Shown: positions 30,998 through 40,335 of the stretch, piece by piece | How positions within the stretch are numbered: position 1 is the first letter of the stretch | How the letters are laid out: each line of letters starts with the position of its first letter | NCBI RefSeq assembly: GCF_022843985.1 | Contig: NZ_JALHMP010000020.1 | Location: 1 to 64,000 of the forward strand | Length of the DNA stretch: 64,000 nucleotides | Source: Phreatobacter sp. | GTDB taxonomy: Bacteria; Pseudomonadota; Alphaproteobacteria; Rhizobiales; Phreatobacteraceae | Direction: 5' to 3' | Translations under genes and position numbers: made by a program | The notes under the pieces: model-generated | Databases searched by the model: none | The model's input: the letters and a program-made list of their open reading frames with translations, nothing else | What the model was told of the DNA's origin: nothing

Positions 30998-32105
30998 AGA
31001 CGACCTTGCCGCGTGCCGTGCCCTGCTGCGGGCCGGATCCAAGTCGTTCTTCGCCGCCTCGGTCCTGCTGCCGCCGCGGGTGCGCGAGAACGCAACAGTG
31101 CTCTATGCCTTCTGCCGGCTCGCCGACGACGCCGTCGACCTGTCGGGGGCACCGGAGGACGCCGTCGCGACCCTGAGCGCGCGGCTCGACGGCATCTATG
31201 CCCGCTCGCCCATCGACCACCCCGTCGACCGGGCGCTGAGCATCGTGGTGCAGGGCCACGCCCTGCCGCGGGTGTTCTTCGATGCGCTGCTCGACGGCCT
31301 CGCCTGGGATGCGGGGGGGCGCACCTACCGCACGCTGTCCGAGCTCATCGACTATTCGGCCCGCGTCGCCGGGACGGTCGGCGCGCTGATGACGCTCCTG
31401 ATGGGCGGGCGCCATCCCGACGTGCTGGCCCGGGCCTGCGACCTCGGGGTTGCGATGCAGCTCACCAATATCGCCCGCGACGTCGGCGAGGATGCCCGTG
31501 CCGGCCGCATCTACCTGCCGCTGGACTGGCTGGCCGAGGCGGGCGTCGATCCGGCCGCGCTGCTCGACGCTCCGGCCTTCGACGCGCGGCTTGCGGGCAT
31601 TGTCCAGCGCCTGCTCGACGAGGCGGCGCGGCTCTACCGGCGCTCGGAGGGCGGGATCGCCCATCTGCCCGTCGGGTGCCGGCCGGCCATCCATGCGGCG
31701 CGGCTGATCTATGCCGAGATCGGCGTCGGCCTCGCGGCCCATGGCTATGACAGCATTTCCCGGCGCACAGTGGTGCCACGCGCGCGCAAGGTCGCGCTGC
31801 TGGCCCATGCCGTGGTGGATTCGGGATTTGCAGCGCCCGGCATTGGCGCGACGGCTCTTGCCGAGGTGCAGTTCCTGGTCGATGCCGTGCAGGCGACCCC
31901 GGCGCAGGGGATTCCGGCGCAGGGGACCCGGGGTCATGCGATCGGCGAAGCGCTCTCTCCCCTCGATCTCGACGCCAGGATGGCGCGGGTGCTCGACATG
32001 TTCGAGAAGCTGGCGCGCCGCGCGCCCGCGCCGCGCCCCGTGCGCGAGGTCCGCCGGCGGAGCGTGCGGACGAGCACGATCCGAGGCGCCGGCTTGCCGG
32101 CATGA
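30972..32105 (+). CDS. crtB: Phytoene synthase
   Basis: Condenses two geranylgeranyl diphosphates to phytoene. The 377-residue protein has the conserved SKSFFAASVLLPP, the first aspartate motif RLADDAVDLS and the second TNIARDVGEDARAGRIYLP. The last 60 residues are basic and repetitive (PAQGIPAQG) and longer than needed for catalysis. The ATG at 30972 gives normal family length, with gagg 8 bases upstream, and lies inside the end of crtI. Confidence 0.94.
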   Translation: MPVPSRPDKDDLAACRALLRAGSKSFFAASVLLPPRVRENATVLYAFCRLADDAVDLSGAPEDAVATLSARLDGIYARSPIDHPVDRALSIVVQGHALPRVFFDALLDGLAWDAGGRTYRTLSELIDYSARVAGTVGALMTLLMGGRHPDVLARACDLGVAMQLTNIARDVGEDARAGRIYLPLDWLAEAGVDPAALLDAPAFDARLAGIVQRLLDEAARLYRRSEGGIAHLPVGCRPAIHAARLIYAEIGVGLAAHGYDSISRRTVVPRARKVALLAHAVVDSGFAAPGIGATALAEVQFLVDAVQATPAQGIPAQGTRGHAIGEALSPLDLDARMARVLDMFEKLARRAPAPRPVREVRRRSVRTSTIRGAGLPA

Positions 32106-32117
32106 GGCGGAGGTCCC

Positions 32118-32267
32118 ATGAGCAGCACCTCCCTCTTCGTCGCGGAATTCATGCTGACGGCTGTCGTCATCCTCGGCTTCTGCGCCCACCAGCTCTGGTC
32201 GCTCAACAAGCTCTCGCGGGAGCGGGCGTCGAAGAAGAAGCCTGACGAACCCCCGTCCGGAGCCTAG
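32118..32267 (+). CDS. 49-residue single-pass membrane protein after crtB
   Basis: A short frame 12 bases after crtB with gcggagg just upstream of its ATG. One hydrophobic helix (LFVAEFMLTAVVILGFCAHQ, residues 6-25) is followed by a basic tail with KKK. Its stop is in a CTAG at 32264-32267 that also supplies the crtC stop on the other strand. The function is unknown; the operon position suggests a carotenoid- or membrane-related accessory role. Confidence 0.65.
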   Translation: MSSTSLFVAEFMLTAVVILGFCAHQLWSLNKLSRERASKKKPDEPPSGA

Positions 32268-33202
32268 CGACCCGCCCAGCGCGGCATGCGAAACGGCAGC
32301 ATGGCCTGCACGACGGGATGGGTGAAGCGGGTCATCGACAGGCTCTCGTGAACGAGGGTCGCCGGCGAGCCGTTCCAGACCGTCCCGACGATCGACCGCG
32401 CATAGAAGGGCGTGTCCTCCAGCCGCCTGAGGAGATGCGGGGCCTGTCCCGGATCGCTGCGTGTCCGGCCGGCGATGCCCCACAGGCTGCGCTTCAGGCC
32501 GACGAGCGGAGGCGCCTCGACATCCCGCAGAACCCCCTCATGGTCCAGCGCCAGCGCGAGCGCCGTGGTGGTGCCGTCGCGGCGCACCGCATCGTAGAGC
32601 AGCCGCGTCGACCGCGATCCGCCCTCCCGCGACCAGTCCCAGGCGAGGAAATCGTCGGCGAGCGGCCTGTCGCCGTCATTGGTGTCGCAATAGCCGTGCC
32701 CGGACCAGGAGAGGGCGGGCGCGGTGAACCGGGCCTCGACGCGCGCGACGGGGGCGATCGGCTGCCAGCGATGGCGACCGGCGGCATCGAGCGCGAAGCC
32801 ACGGTTCGGCTGCGGCCCGGCATGGAGGACAATCTCACCTCTGACTCGCCGCGGCCAGGGGACCGCGACCTCGTCCAGACTGATGGTCAGGGTGCCGTCC
32901 CGCCAGCGCAGGCTGCTCGGACCGATGGCGAGGCCGTCGCGCGTACGCGCGAGCGCGGCCGAGCCGCGCTCAGTCATCGCCCAGCGGTTCGCACCGGGTC
33001 CGTAGAGCGCGACGTTGACGGCGCAGAAGTCCTCGGGCGCAGCAGGCCCGGAGCGCCGGTTCCAGGCGTAATAGGGCGAGAAGACGCTGCCGATGAAGGC
33101 GATGACGACCAGTCCGTGACGCCCATCGTCGCTCAGTGCGTCGACATACCACCAGGCATAGCCGTCCGGATCGACACGGGCCGCGAAATCAGGTCCTCCG
33201 TC
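32264..33202 (-). CDS. crtC: Carotenoid 1,2-hydratase, start unresolved
   Basis: Adds water across the C1,2 double bond of acyclic carotenoids toward spirilloxanthin. Family homology is clear from GGPDFAARVDPDGYAWWYVDA through AFIGSVFSPYYAWNRR to the stop, about 310 residues. The frame has no ATG, GTG or TTG near this point; the only in-frame ATG is at 33475, and its first 90 codons are a shadow of crtD. A GTG at 33204-33202 (gtgacggagg) is well placed but one base out of frame. The start given here is therefore nominal. Confidence 0.85.
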   Translation of the reverse strand, partial: DGGPDFAARVDPDGYAWWYVDALSDDGRHGLVVIAFIGSVFSPYYAWNRRSGPAAPEDFCAVNVALYGPGANRWAMTERGSAALARTRDGLAIGPSSLRWRDGTLTISLDEVAVPWPRRVRGEIVLHAGPQPNRGFALDAAGRHRWQPIAPVARVEARFTAPALSWSGHGYCDTNDGDRPLADDFLAWDWSREGGSRSTRLLYDAVRRDGTTTALALALDHEGVLRDVEAPPLVGLKRSLWGIAGRTRSDPGQAPHLLRRLEDTPFYARSIVGTVWNGSPATLVHESLSMTRFTHPVVQAMLPFRMPRWAGR

Positions 33203-34653
33203 ACGGTGCGCGCTGCGAGGCGACCGGAGATCGCCGCCATCGGCACGCCTGGACCCGGGTGCACGCTGCCCCCCGCCAGATAGAGCCGCGGGATCGCGGT
33301 CCGCGAGCCCGGCCGGCGGAACGAGGCCATCGCTCCATGCGTCGCCATCCCGTAGAGGGCGCCGCCCGTCCCCGGGAAGAGCCGGGCGAAATCCCGCGGC
33401 CCCGTGACCGCCCGGCTGGTGATCTCCAGACTCAGACCCGCGCCGCGCAGACAGTCCATCATGGTGGCTTCGCATCGCGCGATCTCCTCATCGGCCGGCC
33501 GGCCCGTATCGGCGGCGGGGGGGGCATTCACCAGGCAGAAAAGGCGCTCGGGCCCCGTCGGCGGCGGGCCCTCGTCCGACCGGTCCTGGGCACAGAGATA
33601 GACAGTCGGCCGGTCGGGCAAACATCCCCGGGTCATGATCGCGTCGAATTCGGCGCGGTAGTCGGCGGAGAAGAAAACGTTGTGGAAGGCCAGGGGAAAG
33701 CCCGCGGCCTTGGCCGCGAGGCACCAGGTGACGGCCGAGAGGGAGCGGGTCTGCGGATCGGTGGCGGGCGTGGCGCGCGCCACCGCAGGACCCGCCAGCC
33801 CGCGCCAGAGCGCGCCGGCATCGCCGTTCCAGACGACCGCATCGGCGGCGATGGTCTCGCCGCCGGCGAGCCTCACGCCGCGTGCCGTGCCGTTCTCCAC
33901 CATGATGGACTCGACGGCCGTCCCGTAGCGGAACTGCGTGCCGCGCGCCGCGGCCAGCCCCGCCAAGGCCCGCGCCAGTTCCTGCATGCCGCCCCGGATG
34001 GTCCAGACCCCTGCCTGTTCGGCATGGGCGACGAGCATCAGGGTCGCGGGTGCCATGAACGGCGACGAGCCGCAATAGGTGGCGTAGCGGCCGAACAGCT
34101 GGTGCAAGCGCGGATCCTCGAAATAGCTGCCGAGCGCCCGCCACAGCGTCTCGAAGGGCCGGATGGCCAGCCCGGACAGGCCGAGGCCGGAGGCCAGGCC
34201 GACGAGGCTCGGGCGCGGCGCCTGCATGAAGCGCGCGTCGAGAAGATCGAAGATGCGGTGCGAATCGGCGGCGAAGCGGCGGTAGCCCCGCGCACCGGCC
34301 GCGCCGGCGAAGCTGCCGATGGCATCGGCGGAGCGCTCCACATCGGCGTAGAGGTCAAGCGAGGGCCCCTCCCCCCAGGCATGGCGGGCGAGAACGGCGA
34401 GCGGGGTGAGGCTGACGACCTCATCGAGGCTTTCGCCGACGGTCTCGAACAGCGCGTCGAAAATGCCGCGCATCGTGAAGACGGTCGGCCCGGCATCGAC
34501 GGGACCGAGATCGGTTTCGACCCGGCGCATCTTGCCACCCGGCACCGCCGCGGCTTCTACCACTGTCACCGCACAACCGCGATGGGCGAGTTCGAGCGCA
34601 GCGGCGAGACCGCCCATGCCCGCCCCGACGATGACCACCCTGTCCGCCTTCAC
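33133..34653 (-). CDS. crtD: 1-hydroxycarotenoid 3,4-desaturase
   Basis: CrtI-related FAD enzyme of 506 residues that introduces the 3,4 double bond after CrtC hydration. The FAD motif is VVIVGAGMGGLAAALELAHRG and the C-terminal motif is LYLAGGSVHPGPGVPMAAI. The last 25 residues (from VTEDLISRP) overlap the beginning of crtC in another phase and look like a poorly conserved tail. It is first in a minus-strand crtD-crtC pair, divergent from crtE. Confidence 0.93.
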   Translation of the reverse strand: MKADRVVIVGAGMGGLAAALELAHRGCAVTVVEAAAVPGGKMRRVETDLGPVDAGPTVFTMRGIFDALFETVGESLDEVVSLTPLAVLARHAWGEGPSLDLYADVERSADAIGSFAGAAGARGYRRFAADSHRIFDLLDARFMQAPRPSLVGLASGLGLSGLAIRPFETLWRALGSYFEDPRLHQLFGRYATYCGSSPFMAPATLMLVAHAEQAGVWTIRGGMQELARALAGLAAARGTQFRYGTAVESIMVENGTARGVRLAGGETIAADAVVWNGDAGALWRGLAGPAVARATPATDPQTRSLSAVTWCLAAKAAGFPLAFHNVFFSADYRAEFDAIMTRGCLPDRPTVYLCAQDRSDEGPPPTGPERLFCLVNAPPAADTGRPADEEIARCEATMMDCLRGAGLSLEITSRAVTGPRDFARLFPGTGGALYGMATHGAMASFRRPGSRTAIPRLYLAGGSVHPGPGVPMAAISGRLAARTVTEDLISRPVSIRTAMPGGMSTH

Positions 34654-34719
34654 GCCGATCCTCGCGATTTGCCGTTGACAGTGCCGGCCGCCAGATACAG
34701 TTTACTTGACAGTCTAATG

Positions 34720-34737
34720 TGTCAACTGAATTTGACA
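34720..34737. promoter_or_regulatory. PpsR box between crtD and crtE
   Basis: A perfect TGT-N12-ACA site (tgtcaactgaatttgaca). TTGACA at 34706-34711 lies just ahead and could be the -35 of the crtE promoter. The box is 14 bases before the crtE ATG and 67 bases from the crtD start, so it can control both directions. Confidence 0.75.
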
Positions 34738-34751
34738 TCAGGGGATGAGCC

Positions 34752-35621
34752 ATGGATCTCGGCATTCGGATCGAAAAGGCCCTCGATATCGCCCTTGCCA
34801 AGGCGGAAGGGGCGGATTGCCCGCCCAAACTCGCCGCGGCCCTGCGCTACGCCGTCTTTCCCGCCGGCCACCGGATCCGGCCGCGCCTCGTTCTCGCCGT
34901 GTCGGAAGCCTGCGGCGGCTCAGACCCTGATGCTGCCGACGCGGCGGCGGCGGCGATCGAGTTCCTGCACTGCGCCTCGCTGGTCCACGACGACCTGCCG
35001 TGTTTCGACGATGCCGACGAGCGGCGCGGCAAGGCCTCGGTGCACAAGGCCTACGGCGAACCGGTGGCTGTGCTCGCCGGGGACGCCCTCATCGTCCTCG
35101 CCTTCGAAACGCTCGCCCGCGGCGTGCTGGCCGACCCGCTGAAACTCGGCGGCCTGATCAGGCTGGCGGGGCAAGCCGTCGGCGCGCCCGGCGGCATCTG
35201 CGCCGGCCAGGCCTGGGAAAGCGAGGCGGATGTTTCCTTCGCCGCCTATCACCGGGCCAAGACCGCGTCCCTCTTCGCCGGCGCCACCGCCGCCGGGGCC
35301 CTTGCCGCCGGAGCCGAGCCGCTGCAATGGCGCGCCCTGGGCGAAAGGCTCGGCGAGGCCTATCAGGTGGCGGACGACATCAGCGACGTTGCCGCCTCGC
35401 CCGATCAGATCGGCAAACCCTGTGGCCGCGATCTGGCGCTCGGACGCCCGAACGCGGCGCGCGAACTCGGCCTCGCCCCGGCGATCGCCCTGCTCGAGCG
35501 CATGATCGTCGAGGCGATCGCCTCGGTGCCGCCCTGCCCGGGCCAGGCCCAGCTGCGTGCCGCCATCCTGCTCGAGACGAAGCGCTTCCTGCCGGCGGGA
35601 CTCGTCCGCCACGCAGCATGA
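34752..35621 (+). CDS. crtE: Geranylgeranyl diphosphate synthase
   Basis: Prenyltransferase of 289 residues making the C20 precursor for carotenoids and the bacteriochlorophyll tail. The first aspartate-rich motif is VHDDLPCFDDADERRG and the second is QVADDISDV. GHRIRPRL is the conserved diphosphate-binding arginine segment. It overlaps crtF by four bases. The message probably starts at the PpsR-controlled promoter upstream. Confidence 0.94.
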   Translation: MDLGIRIEKALDIALAKAEGADCPPKLAAALRYAVFPAGHRIRPRLVLAVSEACGGSDPDAADAAAAAIEFLHCASLVHDDLPCFDDADERRGKASVHKAYGEPVAVLAGDALIVLAFETLARGVLADPLKLGGLIRLAGQAVGAPGGICAGQAWESEADVSFAAYHRAKTASLFAGATAAGALAAGAEPLQWRALGERLGEAYQVADDISDVAASPDQIGKPCGRDLALGRPNAARELGLAPAIALLERMIVEAIASVPPCPGQAQLRAAILLETKRFLPAGLVRHAA

Positions 35622-36769
35622 CGGCCATCGCGCCCCGCGAACAGCACCAGCCGGTCCCCTGGACGGCCCGGCTCTTGGGCCGCTGGCGGGACCTGCGCAA
35701 CCGTCTTGTCGGCGATCCCGGGTTCCAGCGCTTCGCTGCCGCCTTCCCGCTGACCCGCCCGGTCGCGCGCCGCGAGGCGGCAGCGCTATTCGATCTCTGC
35801 GCCGGATTCGTCTATTCGCAGGTGCTCTTCGCCTGCGTCCGGCTGCGCCTGCTCGATCATGTCGCGGCAGGTCCGCTCCCGCCTGACGACCTGTCACGAC
35901 GGCTAGGGCTGGCACCGGCGGCCGGCCTGCGGCTGGTACGAGCGGCGGCGGCGCTCGGTCTCGTGGAATGGCGGGGCGGGCATGTCGGGCTCGGCATGCG
36001 CGGGGCTGCCCTGCGCGGCAATCCCGGTGCCCTGGCGATGATCGAGCACCACGGCATGCTCTATCGCGATCTCGCCGACCCCGTGGCACTGCTGCGCGGC
36101 GAGGCGGACCCGGCACAGCTCAGCCGCTTCTGGGCCTATGCCGGCGCGACCGATGCGGGCGCCACCGCGGACGCCGCTGCCTATACTGCGCTGATGGCGG
36201 CCTCGCAGTCGCTCATCGCTGAAGACATTCTCGATGCCTATCCAGTCTCGGGCCACCGCGTCATTCTCGACATCGGCGGCGGTGACGGGACATTCCTCGG
36301 TGCGGTCCATCGCCGCGCGCCCGACGCGCGGCTGATGCTGTTCGACCTGCCGGCTGTGGCAGCGCTGGCGGCTGCGAAGGCGGACCGGCCCGATTCCCTC
36401 ACCATCCATCCCGGCAGTTTCAGGGAAGAGGAGCTCCCTGGCGGGGCCGATCTGATCACGCTGATCCGGGTGGCCCATGATCATGACGACCATGTCGTGC
36501 GGCCCCTGCTCGGCCGCATCCGCCGGGCACTCGCTCCCGGCGGCACGCTGATGATCGCCGAACCGATGGCCCAATCGGCGGCGGTCGCGCCGATGGCCGA
36601 CGCCTATTTCGGCCTCTATCTCATGGCGATGGGCAGCGGGCAGGCCCGTTCGCCGCAGACCCTGGAGGCCATGCTGCGTGACAGCGGCTTCGATGACATC
36701 CGGCACCACAGGACACGCCGCCCGCTGTTCACAGGGCTGATGACCGCCCGCCGGCCAAAAGAAACGTAA
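35618..36769 (+). CDS. crtF: Hydroxyneurosporene O-methyltransferase
   Basis: SAM-dependent methyltransferase of 383 residues that methylates the C1 hydroxyl of the carotenoid to finish spirilloxanthin or spheroidene. An N-terminal dimerisation/winged-helix part is followed by motif I ILDIGGGDGTFLGAV and RVAHDHDDHVV near the catalytic region. A PpsR box for bchC overlaps its last codons (36765-36782). Confidence 0.93.
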   Translation: MTAIAPREQHQPVPWTARLLGRWRDLRNRLVGDPGFQRFAAAFPLTRPVARREAAALFDLCAGFVYSQVLFACVRLRLLDHVAAGPLPPDDLSRRLGLAPAAGLRLVRAAAALGLVEWRGGHVGLGMRGAALRGNPGALAMIEHHGMLYRDLADPVALLRGEADPAQLSRFWAYAGATDAGATADAAAYTALMAASQSLIAEDILDAYPVSGHRVILDIGGGDGTFLGAVHRRAPDARLMLFDLPAVAALAAAKADRPDSLTIHPGSFREEELPGGADLITLIRVAHDHDDHVVRPLLGRIRRALAPGGTLMIAEPMAQSAAVAPMADAYFGLYLMAMGSGQARSPQTLEAMLRDSGFDDIRHHRTRRPLFTGLMTARRPKET

Positions 36770-36808
36770 AAAGAATTTGACACTCTTCGTTGTCATTCTA
36801 AAATGACA
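36765..36808 (+). promoter_or_regulatory. bchC-puf promoter with tandem PpsR boxes
   Basis: TTGACA at 36777-36782 and TAAAAT at 36799-36804 are 16 bases apart, the best promoter in the window. Box 1 (CGT-N12-ACA, one mismatch) covers 36765-36782 and ends on the -35; box 2 (perfect, tgtcattctaaaatgaca) covers 36791-36808 and the -10. The 8-base gap matches the known CrtJ cooperative arrangement at Rhodobacter bchC. Confidence 0.85.
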
Positions 36809-36849
36809 CTTACTCACCCTGAGGTGGGCACCGACCCTGGAGGTCGAAC

Positions 36850-37785
36850 GTGAAGACCCTGGCAGTCATCCTGCGCGAACCGCATCATCTGGATCTGGAT
36901 CACGTCGATCTCGTTTCCCTGACCGACACTGACGTGATCGTCGACGTCCTGTGGTCGGGCATCAGCAGCGGTACCGAGCGACTTCTCTGGTCGGGCCGGA
37001 TGCCTCCCTTTCCAGGACTCGGCTATCCCCTCATTCCCGGCTACGAGACGGTCGGTCGCATCACCGGCGCTGGCGCCAAGGCCGCGCACCGCATCGGCGA
37101 GCAGGTCTTCGTTCCCGGATCCCGTGGCTTCAAGGACGTGCGCGGCCTGTTCGGCGGTGCCGCCCACCGGCTGATCGTTCCGGCCGACAAGGCCTATGGC
37201 GTCGACCCCGCCCTTGGCGAGACGGCGGTGCTCTTCGCCCTCGCGGCAACGGCCTGCAGGGCCCTCGCTGTCGGCCGCAGGCCGGACCTCATCATCGGCC
37301 ACGGCGTTCTCGGCCGCCTCATCGCCCGGATCGCCATGACAGACGGCCAGGCACCACCGGTCGTGTGGGAAACCCGGCCGGAGCGCCGCACCGGCACTTT
37401 CGCCTATCCGGTGATCGATCCGGCGACGGATTCGCGCTGCGACTATCAGGCGATCACCGATGCCAGCGGTGATGCCGGCCTGCTCGATACGCTGGTCGCG
37501 CGGCTCGGTCGCGGCGGCGAGATCGTCCTCGCCGGCTTCTACGAGAAGCCGCTCTCCTTCGCCTTCCCTCCCGCCTTCATGCGGGAGGCCTCGATCCGCA
37601 TCGCCGCGGAATTCAGGGACCCCGATCTCGTCAGGGCCCGCGCCCTCGTCAGCGAGGGCCTGTTGTCCCTCGAAGACCTCATCACCCACCGCTTTCCGCC
37701 GCAATCCGCCAACGAGGCCTATCGCACGGCCTTCGAGGACACGGCCTGCGTCAAGGCTTTGATCAACTGGAGGGCCCTCGCATGA
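36850..37785 (+). CDS. bchC: 3-hydroxyethyl bacteriochlorophyllide dehydrogenase
   Basis: Oxidises the C3 hydroxyethyl group to acetyl in bacteriochlorophyllide a synthesis. The 311-residue protein is a medium-chain-dehydrogenase-like fold with SGISSGTERLLWSG and IGHGVLGRLIARI as the nucleotide-binding loop. It has a GTG start preceded by ggagg. It opens the bchCXYZ-puf superoperon and overlaps bchX by four bases. Confidence 0.95.
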   Translation: MKTLAVILREPHHLDLDHVDLVSLTDTDVIVDVLWSGISSGTERLLWSGRMPPFPGLGYPLIPGYETVGRITGAGAKAAHRIGEQVFVPGSRGFKDVRGLFGGAAHRLIVPADKAYGVDPALGETAVLFALAATACRALAVGRRPDLIIGHGVLGRLIARIAMTDGQAPPVVWETRPERRTGTFAYPVIDPATDSRCDYQAITDASGDAGLLDTLVARLGRGGEIVLAGFYEKPLSFAFPPAFMREASIRIAAEFRDPDLVRARALVSEGLLSLEDLITHRFPPQSANEAYRTAFEDTACVKALINWRALA

Positions 37786-38789
37786 ACTCCCCCGTTTCGG
37801 CCCTCGCCTCGCGCGAGACCTTCGGCCCCGGCCTCGAGGCCATGATCCAGGACGCGGAATCGACCGCATCGGCCCCTGGAACCCGCAACACGCAGATCAT
37901 CGCCATCTATGGCAAGGGCGGTATCGGCAAGAGCTTCACCCTCGCCAACCTGTCCTACATGATGGCACAGCAGGGCCAGCGCGTGCTGCTGATCGGCTGC
38001 GATCCGAAGAGCGACACCACCTCGCTCCTGTTCGGCGGGCGCGCCTGCCCGACCATCATCGAGACCTCGTCGAAGAAAAAGCTCGCCGGCGAGGAGGTGA
38101 AGATCGAGGACGTCTGCTTCAAGCGCGACGGTGTCTTCGCCATGGAGCTCGGCGGCCCGGAGGTCGGGCGCGGCTGTGGCGGACGCGGCATCATCCACGG
38201 CTTCGAGCTGCTCGAGAAGCTCGGCTTCCACGAGTGGGACTTCGACTATGTCCTGCTCGACTTCCTCGGCGACGTGGTCTGCGGCGGCTTCGGCCTGCCG
38301 ATCGCCCGCGACATGTGCCAGAAGGTCATCGTCGTCGGGTCGAACGACCTGCAGTCACTCTATGTCGCCAACAATGTCTGCTCGGCGGTGGAATATTTCC
38401 GCAAGCTGGGCGGCAATGTCGGCGTCGCCGGCATGGTGATCAACAAGGATGACGGCACCGGCGAGGCCGCGGCTTTCGCCGCCGAGGCGGGCATCCCGAT
38501 CCTCGCCGCCATTCCCCAGGACGACGACCTCCGGCGCAAGAGCGCCAATTACGAGATCGTCGGCCATCCCGACAGCCAGTGGGCGTCGCTGTTCCAGGCC
38601 CTCGCGCTGAATGTCGGCGCGGCGCCCCCGGTGCGGCCGAAGCCGCTCTCCCAGGACGATCTGCTCGGCCTGTTCAAGGGTGATGCCGTCGGCCGCGGCG
38701 TCGTGCTGCAGCCGGCCTCGCAGGCCGACCTGCGCGGCGGCATCGTCATCGAGCGCGCCTCCCTCGAAGTGATCTACGAGGCGGTGTGA
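37782..38789 (+). CDS. bchX: Chlorophyllide a reductase, iron protein subunit X
   Basis: Nitrogenase-like ATPase of 335 residues that feeds electrons to BchY-BchZ, reducing ring B of chlorophyllide a. Walker A is [14 protein letters not shown]; cluster cysteines are in GRGCGGRGI and DVVCGGFGLP. The protein has an acidic-loop insertion relative to BchL, as usual. It is 1 base from bchY. Confidence 0.96.
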   Translation: MNSPVSALASRETFGPGLEAMIQDAESTASAPGTRNTQIIAIYGKGGIGKSFTLANLSYMMAQQGQRVLLIGCDPKSDTTSLLFGGRACPTIIETSSKKKLAGEEVKIEDVCFKRDGVFAMELGGPEVGRGCGGRGIIHGFELLEKLGFHEWDFDYVLLDFLGDVVCGGFGLPIARDMCQKVIVVGSNDLQSLYVANNVCSAVEYFRKLGGNVGVAGMVINKDDGTGEAAAFAAEAGIPILAAIPQDDDLRRKSANYEIVGHPDSQWASLFQALALNVGAAPPVRPKPLSQDDLLGLFKGDAVGRGVVLQPASQADLRGGIVIERASLEVIYEAV

Positions 38790-38790
38790 C

Positions 38791-40335
38791 ATGGTCACGC
38801 TCATCGACAAGCTGGCGGCATCGCGCACCGGGACGGAACCGCTCCCGGCGGCTGCGGAGGGCGGCACGTCCTGCCACGCCGGTCGCGACGAGATGAACAA
38901 GGCGGCACGGGCCGCGGGAAAGAGCGAAACCCTCGACCAATATGCCGCGGACTATCCGCGCGGGCCGCATGACCAGCCGCAGAGCATGTGCCCCGCCTTC
39001 GGCTCGCTTCGGGTGGGCCTGAGGATGCGCCGCACCGCGACGATCCTGTCGGGCTCGGCCTGCTGCGTCTACGGCCTGACCTTCACCTCGCATTTTTACG
39101 GGGCCCGCCGCACGGTCGGCTATGTGCCCTTCAACTCGGAATCGCTGGTCACCGGCAAGCTGTTCGAGGATATCCGCGATGCGGTCCACGATCTCGCCGA
39201 TCCGCAGCTCTACGACACCATCGTCATCATCAACCTCTGCGTGCCGACCGCCTCGGGCGTGCCGCTGAAGCTGCTGCCAAAGGCGATCGACGGTGTGCGC
39301 ATCATCGGCATCGACGTGCCGGGCTTTGGCGTGCCGACCCATGCCGAGGCCAAGGATGTGCTGGCCGGCGCCATGCTGCGCTATGCCCGCACCGAAGCCG
39401 AGAAGGGCCCGGTCCAGTCACCGCGCGTCGCCAAGGCGGCGCGGCCGACCATCGCGCTGCTCGGCGAGATGTTCCCCGCCGATCCCATCGGCATCGGCGG
39501 GCTGCTCGAACCGCTCGGCCTCGCCGCGGGGCCGGTGGTGCCGACGCGCGAATGGCGCGAACTCTACGGTGCGCTCGACTGTGTCGCCGTGGCCGCGGTG
39601 CATCCCTTCTACACCGCCTCCATCCGCGAGTTCGAAGCGGCCGGGCGGCCCATCGTCGCCTCGGGCCCGGTAGGCCATGACGGCACCGCCGACTGGCTTG
39701 CCGCCGTCGGACGGGCAGCGGGTGTCGACGCCTCCCGGATCACCGCGACGCAGAACGACATCCTGCCGATGATCAAGGCGGCGCTCGCGCGCAATCCGAT
39801 CCGGGGCCGCATCACCCTGTCGGGCTACGAGGGCTCTGAACTGCTGGTCGGCCGCCTGTTGGTGGAGAGCGGCGCCGACCTGAAATATGTCGGCACGGCC
39901 TGCCCGCGCACGCCCTGGTCGGAGCCCGACCGCGCATGGCTCGCCGCGCGCGGCGTCGAAGTGCAGTACCGGGCCTCGCTGGAGCAGGACATCGCCGCGC
40001 TCGACGCCTTCGCGCCGGATCTGGCGATCGGCACGACGCCGGTGGTGCAGAAGGCCAAGGAGCGGCGGATCCCCGCGCTCTACTTCACCAATCTCATCTC
40101 GGCACGGCCGCTGTTCGGCCTCGCCGGCGCCGGCTCGCTGGCAACGGTGGTCAATGCGGCGCTCGGCAACAAGGCGCGGTTCGACCGGATGACAACCTTC
40201 TTCGAGGGGGTCGGAACGGGCGATTCCGCCGGCATCTGGAGCGAGACACCGGCGCCGCGGCCGGAATTCCGCGCCAAGTACCGCCGGCAGACCGAGGCCC
40301 TCGCCAAGAAGCGCAAGTCGGAGGAGATGATCTGA
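38791..40335 (+). CDS. bchY: Chlorophyllide a reductase subunit Y
   Basis: A 514-residue subunit of the catalytic heterotetramer with BchZ. Cluster-ligand cysteine regions are [12 protein letters not shown] and [10 protein letters not shown] near residues 65-95. The basic tail AKKRKSEEM ends the protein, and its stop overlaps the bchZ ATG by one base. Confidence 0.95.
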   Translation: MVTLIDKLAASRTGTEPLPAAAEGGTSCHAGRDEMNKAARAAGKSETLDQYAADYPRGPHDQPQSMCPAFGSLRVGLRMRRTATILSGSACCVYGLTFTSHFYGARRTVGYVPFNSESLVTGKLFEDIRDAVHDLADPQLYDTIVIINLCVPTASGVPLKLLPKAIDGVRIIGIDVPGFGVPTHAEAKDVLAGAMLRYARTEAEKGPVQSPRVAKAARPTIALLGEMFPADPIGIGGLLEPLGLAAGPVVPTREWRELYGALDCVAVAAVHPFYTASIREFEAAGRPIVASGPVGHDGTADWLAAVGRAAGVDASRITATQNDILPMIKAALARNPIRGRITLSGYEGSELLVGRLLVESGADLKYVGTACPRTPWSEPDRAWLAARGVEVQYRASLEQDIAALDAFAPDLAIGTTPVVQKAKERRIPALYFTNLISARPLFGLAGAGSLATVVNAALGNKARFDRMTTFFEGVGTGDSAGIWSETPAPRPEFRAKYRRQTEALAKKRKSEEMI

